A stretch of DNA of 64,000 nt, from contig CAWAHD010000002.1 in NCBI GenBank assembly GCA_963781785.1, forward strand, positions 4,526,001 to 4,590,000, given 5' to 3'. Position numbers and translations under genes: made by a program. The DNA comes from CAWAHD01 sp963781785 (GTDB taxonomy: Bacteria; Planctomycetota; Planctomycetia; Isosphaerales; Isosphaeraceae). Each line of letters begins with the position of its first letter. Positions within the stretch are counted from its first letter, which is position 1. Under the pieces are notes generated by a model. The model was not told where the DNA came from. It saw nothing but the letters and a program-made list of their open reading frames with translations, and ran no database searches. Shown in pieces: positions 8,925 to 19,137 of this stretch.

Positions 8925-10034
8925 ATGATCCAGGCATCGCCACGGCAGTCACCGGTCCGGGGATTCACGTTGATCGAATTGCTGGTGGTGATTTCGATCA
9001 TCGGGGTCCTGATCGCCTTGCTCTTGCCGGCGGTGCAGGCCGCGCGCGAAGCCGCCCGCCGATCCCAGTGCGTGAACAACCTCAAGCAGATCGCCCTGGC
9101 CGCAGTCAGTTACGAGACCGCGTTTCACTCGTTTCCCCTCGGGTTCAACCTTCAGTATTATCCCGGCTACACCCTCGGCATTTTCCCGTGGGGCAAAGGG
9201 TCGTACGCCGATGGCTTTGGTCCGCTCGTGGGTTTGTTGCAAAACCTGGAACAGGTTCCCCTGTATAATTCCATCAACTACGGCATGGGCCCCTATGTCG
9301 CTGCCAACACCACCGTGTTCGCGACCAGCATCTCCAGCCTCTGGTGCCCCAGCGACCCTTTGATCAGCACGCAGCTCTCGGACACGGCTAACGGTTTCGA
9401 TGGCTCGACCATGACGCTCCGGTACACCAGCTACGCCGGCAATCTCGGTAGCCTGGTCTACTTCCCCACGGTGACGGACCCCAATTTCAAGGCCAAGCTT
9501 CTGGCAAACAAGGGGATGTTCTTCTATATTGGCACGCCAAGCTGGCTGCCGGGCGCGATCGGGAGCATCAGCGGCGTGCGGATCTCTCAGGTCACCGACG
9601 GCGCCAGCAACACCATCCTGTTTGGCGAGCATCCGCACGCCCGGAACGGCTCCGCGACCGGCAACAATGATATCCATCGCTGGAATTGGTGGGTTTCGGG
9701 CGACTACGGCGACGCGACGTTCTCCACTTTCTTCCCACCTAACTATTTCCAGCAGGACTTGGGCCAGCAGTTCCTGAATGGTGCCGTCAGCGGCTTCCGG
9801 AGCAACGATTTCGTGATGACCGCGGGGAGTTTCCACCCTGGCGGGGCCAACTTCGCCTTCGTCGACGGGTCGGTGCACTTCATCAAGACCAGCGTCAACT
9901 CGTGGACCGGTTACTCGCTCACGCTGAACGCCACCGGTTTTTGGGTCATCCCTCCTGCCCCTTTTACGAGCGGAATCTATCAGGCTCTCGGCACGCGGAA
10001 CGGCTCGGAGGTCGTGAGCTCGGACATGTATTGA
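8925..10034 (+). CDS. DUF1559 family, type II secretion/pilin-like protein
   Basis: 369 residues starting at ATG 8925, preceded by CGGGAGGTCGTC. The N-terminus is a classical class III prepilin signal: RGFTLIELLVVISIIGVLIALLLP, with cleavage expected between Gly and Phe and Glu at mature position 5. It continues into QAAREAARRSQCVNNLKQIALA, the hallmark of DUF1559. Near the C-terminus the H-X9-DG motif is present (FHPGGANFAFVDGSVHF). The family is massively expanded in planctomycetes and believed to build surface fibres or pseudopili. It is probably expressed with the small lipoprotein upstream. Confidence 0.9.
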   Translation: MIQASPRQSPVRGFTLIELLVVISIIGVLIALLLPAVQAAREAARRSQCVNNLKQIALAAVSYETAFHSFPLGFNLQYYPGYTLGIFPWGKGSYADGFGPLVGLLQNLEQVPLYNSINYGMGPYVAANTTVFATSISSLWCPSDPLISTQLSDTANGFDGSTMTLRYTSYAGNLGSLVYFPTVTDPNFKAKLLANKGMFFYIGTPSWLPGAIGSISGVRISQVTDGASNTILFGEHPHARNGSATGNNDIHRWNWWVSGDYGDATFSTFFPPNYFQQDLGQQFLNGAVSGFRSNDFVMTAGSFHPGGANFAFVDGSVHFIKTSVNSWTGYSLTLNATGFWVIPPAPFTSGIYQALGTRNGSEVVSSDMY

Positions 10035-10087
10035 AAAGGGGTCGAAGCCGCGGGCGGCGCGTTCTCGTGTCGCGCGTTGGTTCTTGT

Positions 10088-11949
10088 TCATGGCGAAAGG
10101 GACCTGATCAGCCCGTCCACCTCGCCGGAGCTGAGCTTCCGGACCGTGCGATCGAGCATCTGACGAAAATGGCGGATTCCCTCGATCGAACCCGGGAACC
10201 CGACATTTCCCAGCGGGCCATCGCTGGTTGCCAGGACCGTGCCGTCGGGCTCGGTGATCGCCAACCAGGGGATGCCGTCTGCTGATTTCCAAGGGAGCTC
10301 AGCGATCACTTCGCTGACATGGTCGTCAACCTGGTCCAACACCTTTCCCGATCTTCGGTACGAACGGAGACGTCGAGATCCAGACCACCAATCGCCTTGC
10401 CATCCAGGTCGATCACGCGAACGGTGAGCGCGCCGGGTGGGAGCAGCTCCAACCGGGTCGTGTTTGGAAAGGGGCGATTTCCCCAACCCCAAGCGATACC
10501 GACCCCGAGATCTCGGTGCCAGGCGAACAACCATCCAACTCCCTCGCTCGCGGGGAACCAGAGATTCGCCTTGCCGTGCCGATCGGTGACACCGCGGACT
10601 CGGGAGCTTTGCCCCCCCGCGATGACGTGTGCCCCTTCCACGGGGCGTCCGTCAGACAGGACCGTGACCTCGTGTGTCTGCGCAGGCGCGAGCGACATCT
10701 CGACCGGGGATGCAAAGGCGGTGCGAGCGGCGGCGGACGAGACGACCAGCCTTGCTTGATGCGTCCCGTCTGCCGAAATAGCAAGCAGCCGGCAACCGAG
10801 CGCAAATACACCATGAAGCTGGAACTGGCCGCTGTCGTTCGTGCGGACGAGGATCGTCGGCTCTTCCGCCGCGGTCATTACTTCGACGGTCGCTCCCGCC
10901 GCCGGCGAACCGTCCGGCATGCGGACTGTTCCGTTGACAGGTACCCCTGTGTGATCGTCACGGGCGGCCTGATCGGAATCGACGGCCGGGTGGGACTGGT
11001 TCTTCGGCCCAGAATGCGTCGAAGGAGCGGTGGTGGCATTGCTCTTCGTCTGCTGGTCCCGCGTGGCCCCGCGCGGCGCGGCGCCAGGGGCCTTTTGTGG
11101 AAGGAGTCCCATGCCCGCGACAGCGACCCCGGCGCCGAGGATCACAGCCGCGGCGATTCTGATCTTGGACGTGAGCATGGCTCGGAGCACTCCTTCGGAA
11201 AGGACGCTGACCGTCGCCGAGGCCGCCCCGGCGACGGGACTTCCATCCGCGACCCGCTGCGCGGCCGTGAGCGTGACTCGCAGTAGGCCGGGCGGGACCG
11301 CCGCCCTGGCCGAACCTGCCGGTGATGGGGTGCCCACGAGCACCGCCGAAGGGGCGAGCCCGCGCCGGCTCAGGCCGACGCGCAGCCTTTCCCGCGCCGC
11401 TGCTAGCCGGCTATTGACGGTCCCCAGCGGACATCCGAGCCGTCGCGCTGCCTCCTCGTGATTGAGGCCCTCGAGATAGCAGAGCACCACCGGCCGGCGA
11501 TACCGCCAAGGCAGGCGGAGGATTTCCTCGTCGATCACGGCGCAAAGCTCGCGCCGGCCCAGATCATCGGCGGGATCGGCGGCCACGCGCTCAGCCGCCG
11601 GCGGGGTCGGCGTGTCCGTGTTGGCGCGGGTTCGCAGCGCGATTCGATAGGCCACCTTGTACAGCCAGGTGCCCAGCAGGCGCCGGTTCCTCAAGGAGCC
11701 AGCCTTCTGAACCAGTACGAGGAAAGTGGCCTGGAAAGCGTCGCCGACATCGGCGGGGTCGGCCAGCAGGCGGCGGCAGGCGCCCAGGACCAGCGGCCCG
11801 TGCCGCGCCACGAGCGCCGCGAACGCCGTCTCGTCGCGCCGGTCGACGAACTGCTCCAGTAACTGGCCATCATCCAACCAGGTGGCGGTGCCGGCGCTGA
11901 AAAGCGTGCGGAGCTGCTGGAGTACGGTACTCGACTGCGTCGCTGCCAT
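10088..11949 (-). CDS. ECF sigma factor fused to carboxypeptidase-regulatory-like and thioredoxin-like parts (one frameshift)
   Basis: From ATG 11949 the frame encodes ECF region 2 (FAALVARHGPLVLGACRRLL, DAFQATFLVLVQKAGSL) and region 4 (LPWRYRRPVVLCYLEGLNHEEAARRLGCPLGT). An Ala-rich linker, a TM helix (IRIAAAVILGAGVAVAGMG) and carboxypeptidase-regulatory-like beta domains (VNGTVRMPDGSPAAGATVEV, VTVLSDGRPVEGAHV) follow. The frame is lost near 10346-10350; adding one base in GGGAAAGG restores VSVRTEDRE-KVLDQVDDH and reading continues to a TGA at 10088. That tail (GIPWLAITEPDGTVLATSDGP) matches the C-terminal half of the thioredoxin-like protein at 920-1942 but has no CxxC. The break may be a sequencing error. 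The sensory role of the outer part is inferred. Confidence 0.75.
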
Positions 11950-12566
11950 GGAGCTTCCCCCGAGAGTCGTTCACCACGTCTATCAGGTTAGAGCCCGGGT
12001 GGGGACGTTGCTATCGAACAAAAAAGAAAGGACACGCATTTTTGAAGGGAAGAGACGGAGCGGAGTCAGTTGCCTGGTCAACTGAGGCTGGCACGAAGTC
12101 CTCGCGGCAGCCACTTTTTTGAACCCGGTCGGTGATACCCTGCGCTTGATCGGGCGTGCGCAGGCCCCGGTGGCCCGGATTTTTCTGCGACACCCCGGAA
12201 TTTGCCGACGATGCCGCCCCGGCGACCGATTGGCTGGCTCGGTGTGCCGTCGCCGACCGACCAAAAAAGGCCGATCTCCACGAACGGTCAGTGGCAGAGT
12301 CGCACCTGCTTGTTTAATTTGGTCCGCAACCCAGGTCCAGAACCCCAGATCGTGAATCGTCATCATCGCCACGGGCCGGGGACTCGCCTGAGTGCGGGCG
12401 TGTCGCCTCGAGCCCTGCGGTCCTTGCCTTCGCAAGAAGTTCCGCGGAAAATGCCGGCGGATTCCTTGGTCGTTTTTTCGGAGGGGACAATGGCGGAGAT
12501 GCCGCACGGACTTACGGTCATCCTGGGGCGGGCCTGGCTCGCCGGCCAGCTCAGAGGGAGCGACAG
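11950..12566. other. 617-bp gene-poor region
   Basis: Divergent promoter region between the sigma-factor fusion and the kinase gene. Several short frames exist on both strands. A - strand frame with ATG at 12366 (MMTIHDLGFWTWVADQIKQA) has a plausible N-terminus but degenerates into Arg/Pro-rich sequence without family character. I do not support a gene here. The A-rich tract near 12018-12046 (CAAAAAAGAAAGG) is probably part of the leftward promoter region. Confidence 0.35.
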
Positions 12567-14433
12567 ATGACGCCGGAGCGCGGGCAACGGATCGGCGAGC
12601 TGTTCGAGGCTGCGGTCCGGATCAACCCCGCCGGGCGGGAGGCCTGGCTGCGCGCCGCCTGCGGAGCGGACGATGAGCTGCGGACCGAGGTTGGTCGGCT
12701 CCTGGCCGAGGACGAACGGGTGCACCGGAGCGCGCTCTTGACTCCCCCCCAGGCGGCGGGTCCGCCGTCGGATCGGACGGAGAGTGAGCCCCCCGGTGTC
12801 GAAGCCCCCTCGCAAACGCCGGAGCCGGCCGGTGGATCCGGTGACGGGCCGGCCAACGAGAGCGCCGGCTTGGCTCCCAGCCGGGCGATTGCGTCGCAGA
12901 AGGAGCAACAAACGATCTCCGAGCTCTCGGACGCCGTGCGGGCACGACTGTGCGAGCTGCCGATCGTCTACATCCTCATCCTGGCGGCCTCGACGCTTTG
13001 GACTCGCGGCGTCCTCGGGCGCGAGGACGCGACGATCGCTTATGTCGACGGCACGATCATCCTGGCCCTGATGGGCCTCATCGCCCTGCTCTGGAGCCGG
13101 TGCCCGATCCCGCTGACCTCGCTCCAAGCCCTGGAGCTGGGGGCGGTCGGCCTGCTTGCCGGCCGCGTCACCTTCGTCGAATACCGGCAGATACTGAGGT
13201 TCTCGCAGCGTGGTGACATGATGACGGCTCCGATGATTTTCAAGAATGTCGTGCTGCTGACCGCCGTCCTGATCCTTACCTACGGGCTCTACGTCCCCAA
13301 GACGTGGCGCCGCGCCGCGCTGGTGGCCGGGCCGCTGGCGCTGTTGCCGTTCGCGACCCTCTCGGTGCTGGCGCTAGAGCACCCGGCGGCGATGGCGTGG
13401 CTCTGGGAGGGTTGGCTCGACAGCCAAACCCCGCGGGCCCTCCTGTTCGCCTTCGACGCGCTGATCCTCGCGATCCTGGCCGTCGGCTCAGCCTACGGAG
13501 CCCGCACGATCTTCCGGCTGCGCCGGCAGGTCGCCGAGGCCCGGCAGTTGGGCCAGTATCGCCTCAAACGGCGTCTCGGCGCCGGCGGAATGGCGGAGGT
13601 CTACCTGGCCGAGCACCAGCTCCTGAAGCGCCCCTGCGCCGTGAAGTTGATCCGGCCGGGAGTTGTGACCAACGCCCGGGCGGTGCAGCGGTTCGAGCGC
13701 GAGGTCCGCCTCACCGCCAGGCTCTCGCACCCGAACACCGTCGAGGTCTACGACTACGGCCGAACCGAGAACGGGACGTACTACTACGTCATGGAGTACC
13801 TCCAAGGCCTCAGCCTGGAGGAGTTGGTGTACCGCCTCGGCGCGCTACAGCCCGGGCGAGTGGTCTACCTGCTGCGGCAGGTCTGCGGGGCGTTGCGCGA
13901 GGCGCACTCCGCCGGCCTGATCCACCGCGACATAAAGCCGTCGAACATTTTCGCCGCGCGCCCGGGTGGGCTTGGGGATTTCGCCAAGCTGCTCGACTTC
14001 GGGCTGGTCCTGCCCGCGGCGATCCTCGGCGAGGCGACCTTGACCGGGGAGAGGACGATCCTGGGCACACCCGATTACATGTCGCCTGAGCAAGCCAAAG
14101 GCGGCCATAAGCTCGATAAGCGAAGCGACATCTACTCGCTGGGGGCGGTGGCCTACTATCTGCTTACCGGCCGGCCGCCATTTCAGGCCGACGGGACGAC
14201 CGCCGTGCTGATCGCCCACGCCCGCGACCCGGTCGAGCCCCCGTCGCGGGTCCGCCCTCGCATTCCCGAGGACCTGGAGCGTGTCGTACTAAGATGTCTG
14301 GCCAAGTCCCCTGACCAGCGTTTCCCTGACGCCGAGGCCCTGGAGAAAGCCCTGGGCGCGTGCGCCTGCGCGGGATTGGGACCAGGGTCGTGCCACCCAG
14401 TGGTGGCAAGACGACTTCGGCGACCCGCGCTGA
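12567..14433 (+). CDS. Transmembrane Ser/Thr protein kinase (frameshift near the C-terminus)
   Basis: The start is ATG 12567, preceded by GAGGGAGCGACAG. The first 60 residues (RGQRIGELFEAAVRINPAGREAWL) match the short N-terminal helix region typical of planctomycete kinases. Six predicted TM helices follow between about residues 130 and 315, then a kinase domain from about 325: glycine loop GAGGMAEVY, lysine in CAVKLI, catalytic HRDIKPSN near 453, LLDFGLV near 477, and GTPDYMSPEQ. It is unusual in that the TM bundle precedes the kinase domain. The uninterrupted frame runs on to 14612 with a nonsensical tail. One base of shift near 14370 instead gives DWDQGRATQWWQDDF and a TGA at 14431-14433, a tail seen in planctomycete kinases (ending quoted from sequence, family match from memory). 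Confidence 0.85.
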
Positions 14434-14920
14434 CGTGTTCGGCCCAGGGAATGGCCTCCCTTTCCTGTTGCGCGCCCCGGTCCGACGACACGGAAGCATC
14501 GAGCACACGATTGGGCGCGTCGGTCGATGAAAGAAAAGAGGACGGGCCCCATGCGCGAGCTGAAACACGGTCGAAAGGCGCAACCAAAACTGTCAACTGT
14601 TTCAGCGCGTGAGGACGGGTCCAACAGCGCTGGCTTGGCCGCACTGACCCAGGGCCTCGGTATCATGCGGGCCGATGGAATAATCGAAACGTCGGTCGGC
14701 GTCGATCGTGATGAGCCGGGTATCGCGGGTTCGGTTGAGCGTGACGGAAATACCGTTTATGCGGGGCTGCCGCGCAATCCGGCGCGGTTCGTCGCCGAAC
14801 GCACGGGGTGATTCAGACCGATAACTGATAAACCTGGCATGGTCTCAGCTCGCGAGTGATCTTGGAGACCAGGACCACGTTCGGACGTTTCCTTGGCACG
14901 AGAGCTCGGAGCTGGTCAAG
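14434..14920. other. 487-bp region without a supported gene
   Basis: Between the kinase and the FkbM-type gene. The open frame over 14527-14811 is partly the out-of-frame extension of the kinase region and shows no recognisable domain. No terminator-like hairpin or RNA gene is evident. Confidence 0.35.
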
Positions 14921-15781
14921 ATGCCAATGATCTCTTATGCGCAGAATCAAGAGGATGTGCTGCTCCGACGCGTATTTCCGGATTGCCACGATGGCTTCTA
15001 CATCGATGTCGGTGCCAACGATCCCATCGTGAGCTCGGTCACGAAGCATTTTTACGATAGGGGCTGGCGCGGCATCAACATTGAACCTCAGAGGGGGCCC
15101 TACAGGCGCCTCCGTACCCAGCGCCCTCATGACATCAACTTGAATATCGGAGTGTCCAATAGCGAGACAACTTTAGAGTTACTGGAGTGCCTCTCGAACG
15201 ATGAACTGTCGACGTTCTCACCGGAGTTGGCCAGGGTGTGGCGTGAGCAGGGGATGGAGTTTGTCGACCGGCACGTGCCTGTAATGACTCTGGCACGGGT
15301 GTGCGAGGACCATGTCGATCGACCCATCGACTTCTTGAAGATCGATGCCGAAGCCCACGAGCGCGAAGTGATCGAGGGGGGCGACTGGAACCGCTGGCGG
15401 CCACGCGTCATTCTGGTCGAGGCGACATCGCCGGACCGATGGGAGCCCATGATCCTCGCCGCCAACTACCACTTCGGAGCCTTCGACGGACTCAATCGGT
15501 ATTATGTCCGCGCGGAGGACCGTCAACTCCTCGCAGCATTCAACGCTCCTGTCTGTGTCCTCGACGACTATATTCCGTACCAGCACCAGGCGAGGATCGA
15601 CGAACTGAGTGCCCGGCTCGCCCTCTCCCAGGCGCTGATCGAAGAACTTTGTGGCCATATGGGTGGCTGCAAGGACCTGGGACCCAACGCGCTCGGCATC
15701 GCGGTGGGGATCCATCGCATGGCGGCCCGATTCCCGAGGCTCTCTTCCGCGGTCAAGCGTATCACACGAATCGGAGCTTGA
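14921..15781 (+). CDS. FkbM family SAM-dependent methyltransferase
   Basis: 286 residues. The N-terminal SYAQNQEDVLLRRVF and FYIDVGANDPIVSSVTKHFY are the diagnostic FkbM start (motif I DVGA), followed by GINIEPQRGPYRRLR (acidic residue binding the ribose of SAM) and DFLKIDAEAHEREVIEGGDW (motif equivalent to DIEGAE in the family). The C-terminal 70 residues form a helical extension. FkbM-type enzymes methylate hydroxyl groups of sugars and polyketides; stand-alone copies with this SYAQNQEDV start are common in polysaccharide loci. No glycosyltransferase neighbours are present, so the substrate cannot be inferred. ATG 14921 or ATG 14927 could be the start. Confidence 0.85.
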   Translation: MPMISYAQNQEDVLLRRVFPDCHDGFYIDVGANDPIVSSVTKHFYDRGWRGINIEPQRGPYRRLRTQRPHDINLNIGVSNSETTLELLECLSNDELSTFSPELARVWREQGMEFVDRHVPVMTLARVCEDHVDRPIDFLKIDAEAHEREVIEGGDWNRWRPRVILVEATSPDRWEPMILAANYHFGAFDGLNRYYVRAEDRQLLAAFNAPVCVLDDYIPYQHQARIDELSARLALSQALIEELCGHMGGCKDLGPNALGIAVGIHRMAARFPRLSSAVKRITRIGA

Positions 15782-15953
15782 TCGAGACGACCGCGTCTTG
15801 AGCTTGACTCGCCCGAGAGCGCTCGTTTTCGTGGTGCAGGCGCTCTGCGCCTTGAACCTTGGCCCCGGCTCCTCTCAAGGGAGAAGGCGACCGGTGCCGT
15901 CGGCGCGTGGGTGCGGCTGCGGCCGAATCACGGGTGCGGAGGCACACGACCGT

Positions 15954-15961
15954 GGTACAAT
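15954..15961 (+). promoter_or_regulatory. Candidate extended -10 element for the DUF4058 gene
   Basis: TGGTACAAT-type sequence (TACAAT at 15956-15961) 20 nt before ATG 15982, with the ribosome-binding site AAGGAGG between. The same GGTACAAT occurs at 37322-37329 before another gene. No clear -35 element. Confidence 0.3.
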
Positions 15962-15981
15962 CCTGAACAAGGAGGCCACCC

Positions 15982-16707
15982 ATGCCGATCCACGACTGGA
16001 CCCGCGTTTCAGCCGGGACTTTTCACGACTTCCACCAGGGGTGGACGATCGAAATCCGCAACACGTTGAACAGCGGGATTCTCCCGGACGGCTATTACGC
16101 CATGGCCAACCAGCGGGTCAGTGGGCCGGAACCCGATATCATCGCACTTCGATTACGCGCCCCTGAAGCCAAGGGTGGGCTGGTCGTCGCGGAAACACCT
16201 CCACGGATAGAGCGCGCTGCCCGGGTCGAAACCGAGGCCGCCCTGTACGCGCGAAAAGCCAACCGCATTGTGATTCACCATGAACTCGGCCGCGTTGTGG
16301 CGATGATCGAGGTCGTCTCGCCCGGTAACAAGGACACCAAGCACGCCGTTGCCTCGTTCGTCGCCAAGGCGGTCGACTTCATCCGCAACGGGATTCACTG
16401 CCTGGTGATTGACCTGTTCCCTCCCGGACCTCGCGACCCACAAGGCCTAGCCCAGGCCATCTGGGACGAACTGGGCGGCGAGTCGCTGGGAACTCGACCG
16501 GCTGACAAACTCCTGGCTGTTGCTGCGTACGATGCCGGCAATGCGTTGACTGCCTACGTCGATGCACTCGCCGTGGGGGACCTTCTGCCGGATGCCCCGT
16601 TGTTTCTTGCACCGGGCTGGTACGTGAATGTTCCGCTCGAACAGACCTACATGGCCTCGTGGGACGTGGCCCCCAAGCCGATACGCGACCTGGTCGCACC
16701 GCCCTAG
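15982..16707 (+). CDS. DUF4058 family protein
   Basis: 241 residues from ATG 15982, with an excellent AAGGAGGCCACCC ribosome-binding site. The start MPIHDWTRVSAGTFHDFHQGW and the central VVAMIEVVSPGNKD are diagnostic of DUF4058, a family abundant in planctomycetes and cyanobacteria. The EVVSPGNK segment resembles the catalytic core of PD-(D/E)XK-like or Uma2-like folds, but no activity is established. No membrane segment is seen. Monocistronic. Confidence 0.85.
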   Translation: MPIHDWTRVSAGTFHDFHQGWTIEIRNTLNSGILPDGYYAMANQRVSGPEPDIIALRLRAPEAKGGLVVAETPPRIERAARVETEAALYARKANRIVIHHELGRVVAMIEVVSPGNKDTKHAVASFVAKAVDFIRNGIHCLVIDLFPPGPRDPQGLAQAIWDELGGESLGTRPADKLLAVAAYDAGNALTAYVDALAVGDLLPDAPLFLAPGWYVNVPLEQTYMASWDVAPKPIRDLVAPP

Positions 16708-16897
16708 AACGGCAGTGCAGCAGCAATAAGTATGCCCCTTCGCCTTGCAAGTTCTCGGGTTCGAGTTCCTTGCTGGCAGCTCGGGAGGATGTCCGGTCGC
16801 CTGGCCCGGCGCCGTTTGGCGATTGGCAGCATGAGCGCTGCCGAAGATAATGGCATGAGCTGCCAGATCATCCCTCGCAGAACGGACGAAACGGTTC

Positions 16898-18955
16898 ATG
16901 GCCGAATTTCAGCTTGAGAGTCCATTTGCGCCGGCGGGCGACCAGCCCGAGGCGATCAACGGGTTGATGGAAGGCTTGCGCAATGGCCGGCCGAACCAGA
17001 CACTCCTGGGGGTCACCGGCTCGGGCAAGACCTTCACCATGGCCAACGTGATCGCGCAGTACGGCCGCCCTGCCCTGGTCATGTCACACAACAAGACGCT
17101 GGCGGCCCAGCTCTACGCCGAGTTCAAGGAGTTTTTCCCCAGGAACGCCGTCCGTTACTTCGTCAGCTATTACGATTACTACCAGCCCGAGGCCTACATT
17201 CCGCAGCGCAACATCTACATCGAGAAGGACGCTGCGATCAACCAGGAGATCGAGCGGTTGCGGCTGGCCTGCACAAGCGCGCTGGTCAGCCGGCCCGACG
17301 TGGTGGTGGTCGCGAGCGTCTCCTGCATTTACGGCCTGGGCTCGCCGGAAGATTACCGCAAGATGATGGTCCGCCTGCAACTCGGAGACCTGATCGACCG
17401 CGACCAGATGCTCCTGAGATTTGTGGACATTCAGTACGATCGCAACGACGTCGCATTCGAGCGCGGCAAGTTCCGGGTGCGAGGCGACGTGGTCGAGCTG
17501 TGGCCGGCCAACGAAGAAATCGGCTACCGGATCGAGCTATTCGGGGATGAGATCGAACGCCTGGCAACGATCGACCCGCTGACCGGCCAGGTGCTGGAGA
17601 CGCACCGGGAGATGTATGTCTACCCGGCCAAGCACTTCGTGCTTCCCGAGGAACGGGTCAAAGAGGCCGTCGAGAGCATCGGGCAAGAGCTCGAAGACAG
17701 ACTGAAGGTCTTGAAGGAGCAGGGCAAGCTGCTCGAGGCCCAGCGACTGGGGGCGCGCACGCGTTATGACATGGAGATGCTCATGGAGGTGGGTTACTGC
17801 TCGGGAATCGAGAACTATTCCCGGCACCTGACCGGCCGGAAGCCGGGCGAGACGCCGACGACGCTCCTGGATTTCTTTCCGCCGGAGAGCCTGCTGCTCC
17901 TGGATGAGTCTCACGTGACGGTGCCGCAGATCCGGGGGATGTTCGCCGGCGACTTCAGCCGCAAGAGCACGCTGGTCGAGCATGGATTCCGTCTTCCCAG
18001 CGCGCTCGACAACCGGCCGCTACGGTTTGACGAGTGGGAGCGGAAGTTCGACCGGCGGATTTATGTGTCGGCGACGCCCAGCGACTACGAGGTGGCGATG
18101 TCGGGCGGCGAGGTGATCGAGCAGGTCATCCGCCCGACCGGTTTGATCGATCCCGTTGTGCGGGTCGAGCCGGCACGGGGTCAGGTCCCGGCCCTGCTCG
18201 GCGAAGTCAGGGCCCGCGCCGAGCGGGGCGAGCGGGTGTTGATCACAACGCTCACCAAACGGTTGGCCGAAGACCTCTCGCGCTATTTGAAGGAACAGGG
18301 CCTGCGCTGCAAGTGGCTGCATTCCGAGCTCGACGCGTTCGAGCGGGTGACCATCCTCCGAGAGCTTCGCGAAGGGGCCTTTGATGCTCTGGTCGGCGTC
18401 AATTTGCTGCGGGAAGGGCTCGATCTGCCCGAGGTCTCGATGGTGTGCATCCTCGACGCCGACAAGGAGGGGTTTCTGCGCAGCGAGACCTCGCTGATCC
18501 AGACGATCGGCCGGTCGGCGCGGCACATCAACGCCGAGGTCGTGCTCTATGCCGACAAGATCACGGCCTCGATGCAACGTGCCATTGACGAGACCCAGCG
18601 CCGGCGGAGCCGCCAGCTCGAGTACAACGCCGCCCACGGGATCACTCCGGAAACGATCGTGAAGGCGATCCGCCGCGGAATCGAAGAAGAGATCCAGGCG
18701 CGAACGATCGCTCGGCAGGCGGTGGGGCGGGACGAGGCGACCGATGCGACCGAGGAATATGTGACGGCCCTGGAAGCCGAGATGCTGGATGCCGCCGAGA
18801 AGCTCGAGTTCGAACGGGCCGCGGCCCTTCGGGACAAGATTCTCGAATTGCGCTCGAGCCGGCCGGACGGCCGGCGGACCACCGCCGCGACCCCGCAGGC
18901 CCAGAGCGCCCGGTCCCGCGCCAAGGCCAGGAGCGGCCGGCGGAAACAGCAGTGA
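16898..18955 (+). CDS. uvrB: Excinuclease ABC subunit B
   Basis: 685 residues, full length for UvrB. Walker A GVTGSGKT at residues 38-45, the beta-hairpin region YFVSYYDYYQPEAYIP that clamps DNA, the DESH Walker B box near residue 337, helicase motifs in the second RecA lobe (LLREGLDLPEVSMVCILDADKEGFLRS, QTIGRSARH), and a C-terminal UVR domain (LEAEMLDAAEKLEFERAAALRDKI) that contacts UvrC. It acts in nucleotide excision repair with UvrA and UvrC, neither of which is in the window. The last 35 residues are a basic Arg/Lys/Ala tail. The gene is intact and probably transcribed alone. Confidence 0.97.
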   Translation: MAEFQLESPFAPAGDQPEAINGLMEGLRNGRPNQTLLGVTGSGKTFTMANVIAQYGRPALVMSHNKTLAAQLYAEFKEFFPRNAVRYFVSYYDYYQPEAYIPQRNIYIEKDAAINQEIERLRLACTSALVSRPDVVVVASVSCIYGLGSPEDYRKMMVRLQLGDLIDRDQMLLRFVDIQYDRNDVAFERGKFRVRGDVVELWPANEEIGYRIELFGDEIERLATIDPLTGQVLETHREMYVYPAKHFVLPEERVKEAVESIGQELEDRLKVLKEQGKLLEAQRLGARTRYDMEMLMEVGYCSGIENYSRHLTGRKPGETPTTLLDFFPPESLLLLDESHVTVPQIRGMFAGDFSRKSTLVEHGFRLPSALDNRPLRFDEWERKFDRRIYVSATPSDYEVAMSGGEVIEQVIRPTGLIDPVVRVEPARGQVPALLGEVRARAERGERVLITTLTKRLAEDLSRYLKEQGLRCKWLHSELDAFERVTILRELREGAFDALVGVNLLREGLDLPEVSMVCILDADKEGFLRSETSLIQTIGRSARHINAEVVLYADKITASMQRAIDETQRRRSRQLEYNAAHGITPETIVKAIRRGIEEEIQARTIARQAVGRDEATDATEEYVTALEAEMLDAAEKLEFERAAALRDKILELRSSRPDGRRTTAATPQAQSARSRAKARSGRRKQQ

Positions 18956-19137
18956 CAGCCGGGTCGCCTGTCATGGCGCGCTCACAACCAAGTCCTGTCG
19001 ATGTGGCCAAACGTCCCTCGGGAAACGTACAATCGTTTGCATCATCCACTGGCGAAGCGCAGCCGGTATCCACCCATTCGTCGGCGACGACTGGAGTGCC
19101 ATCGGCCGCACGCTGCTTTTTTCATCAGGAGACGTTC

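Noticed and set aside
8949..10292. 447-residue open frame on the - strand opposite the DUF1559 gene
   Set aside because: Antisense shadow caused by high G+C codon bias; Arg/Glu/Gly-rich with no domain, whereas the + strand encodes a clear DUF1559 protein.
12202..12570. 122-residue + strand frame before the kinase gene
   Set aside because: Low-complexity Pro/Arg/Ser sequence, no ribosome-binding site, ends just after the kinase start.
14361..14433. Programmed frameshift in the kinase gene
   Set aside because: No slippery heptamer or downstream structure; a single indel error explains it better given the many others.
16735..16790. tRNA-like T-arm sequence (GGTTCGAGTTCC) upstream of uvrB
   Set aside because: The flanking bases do not form a T stem, and no acceptor, D or anticodon arm can be placed around it.
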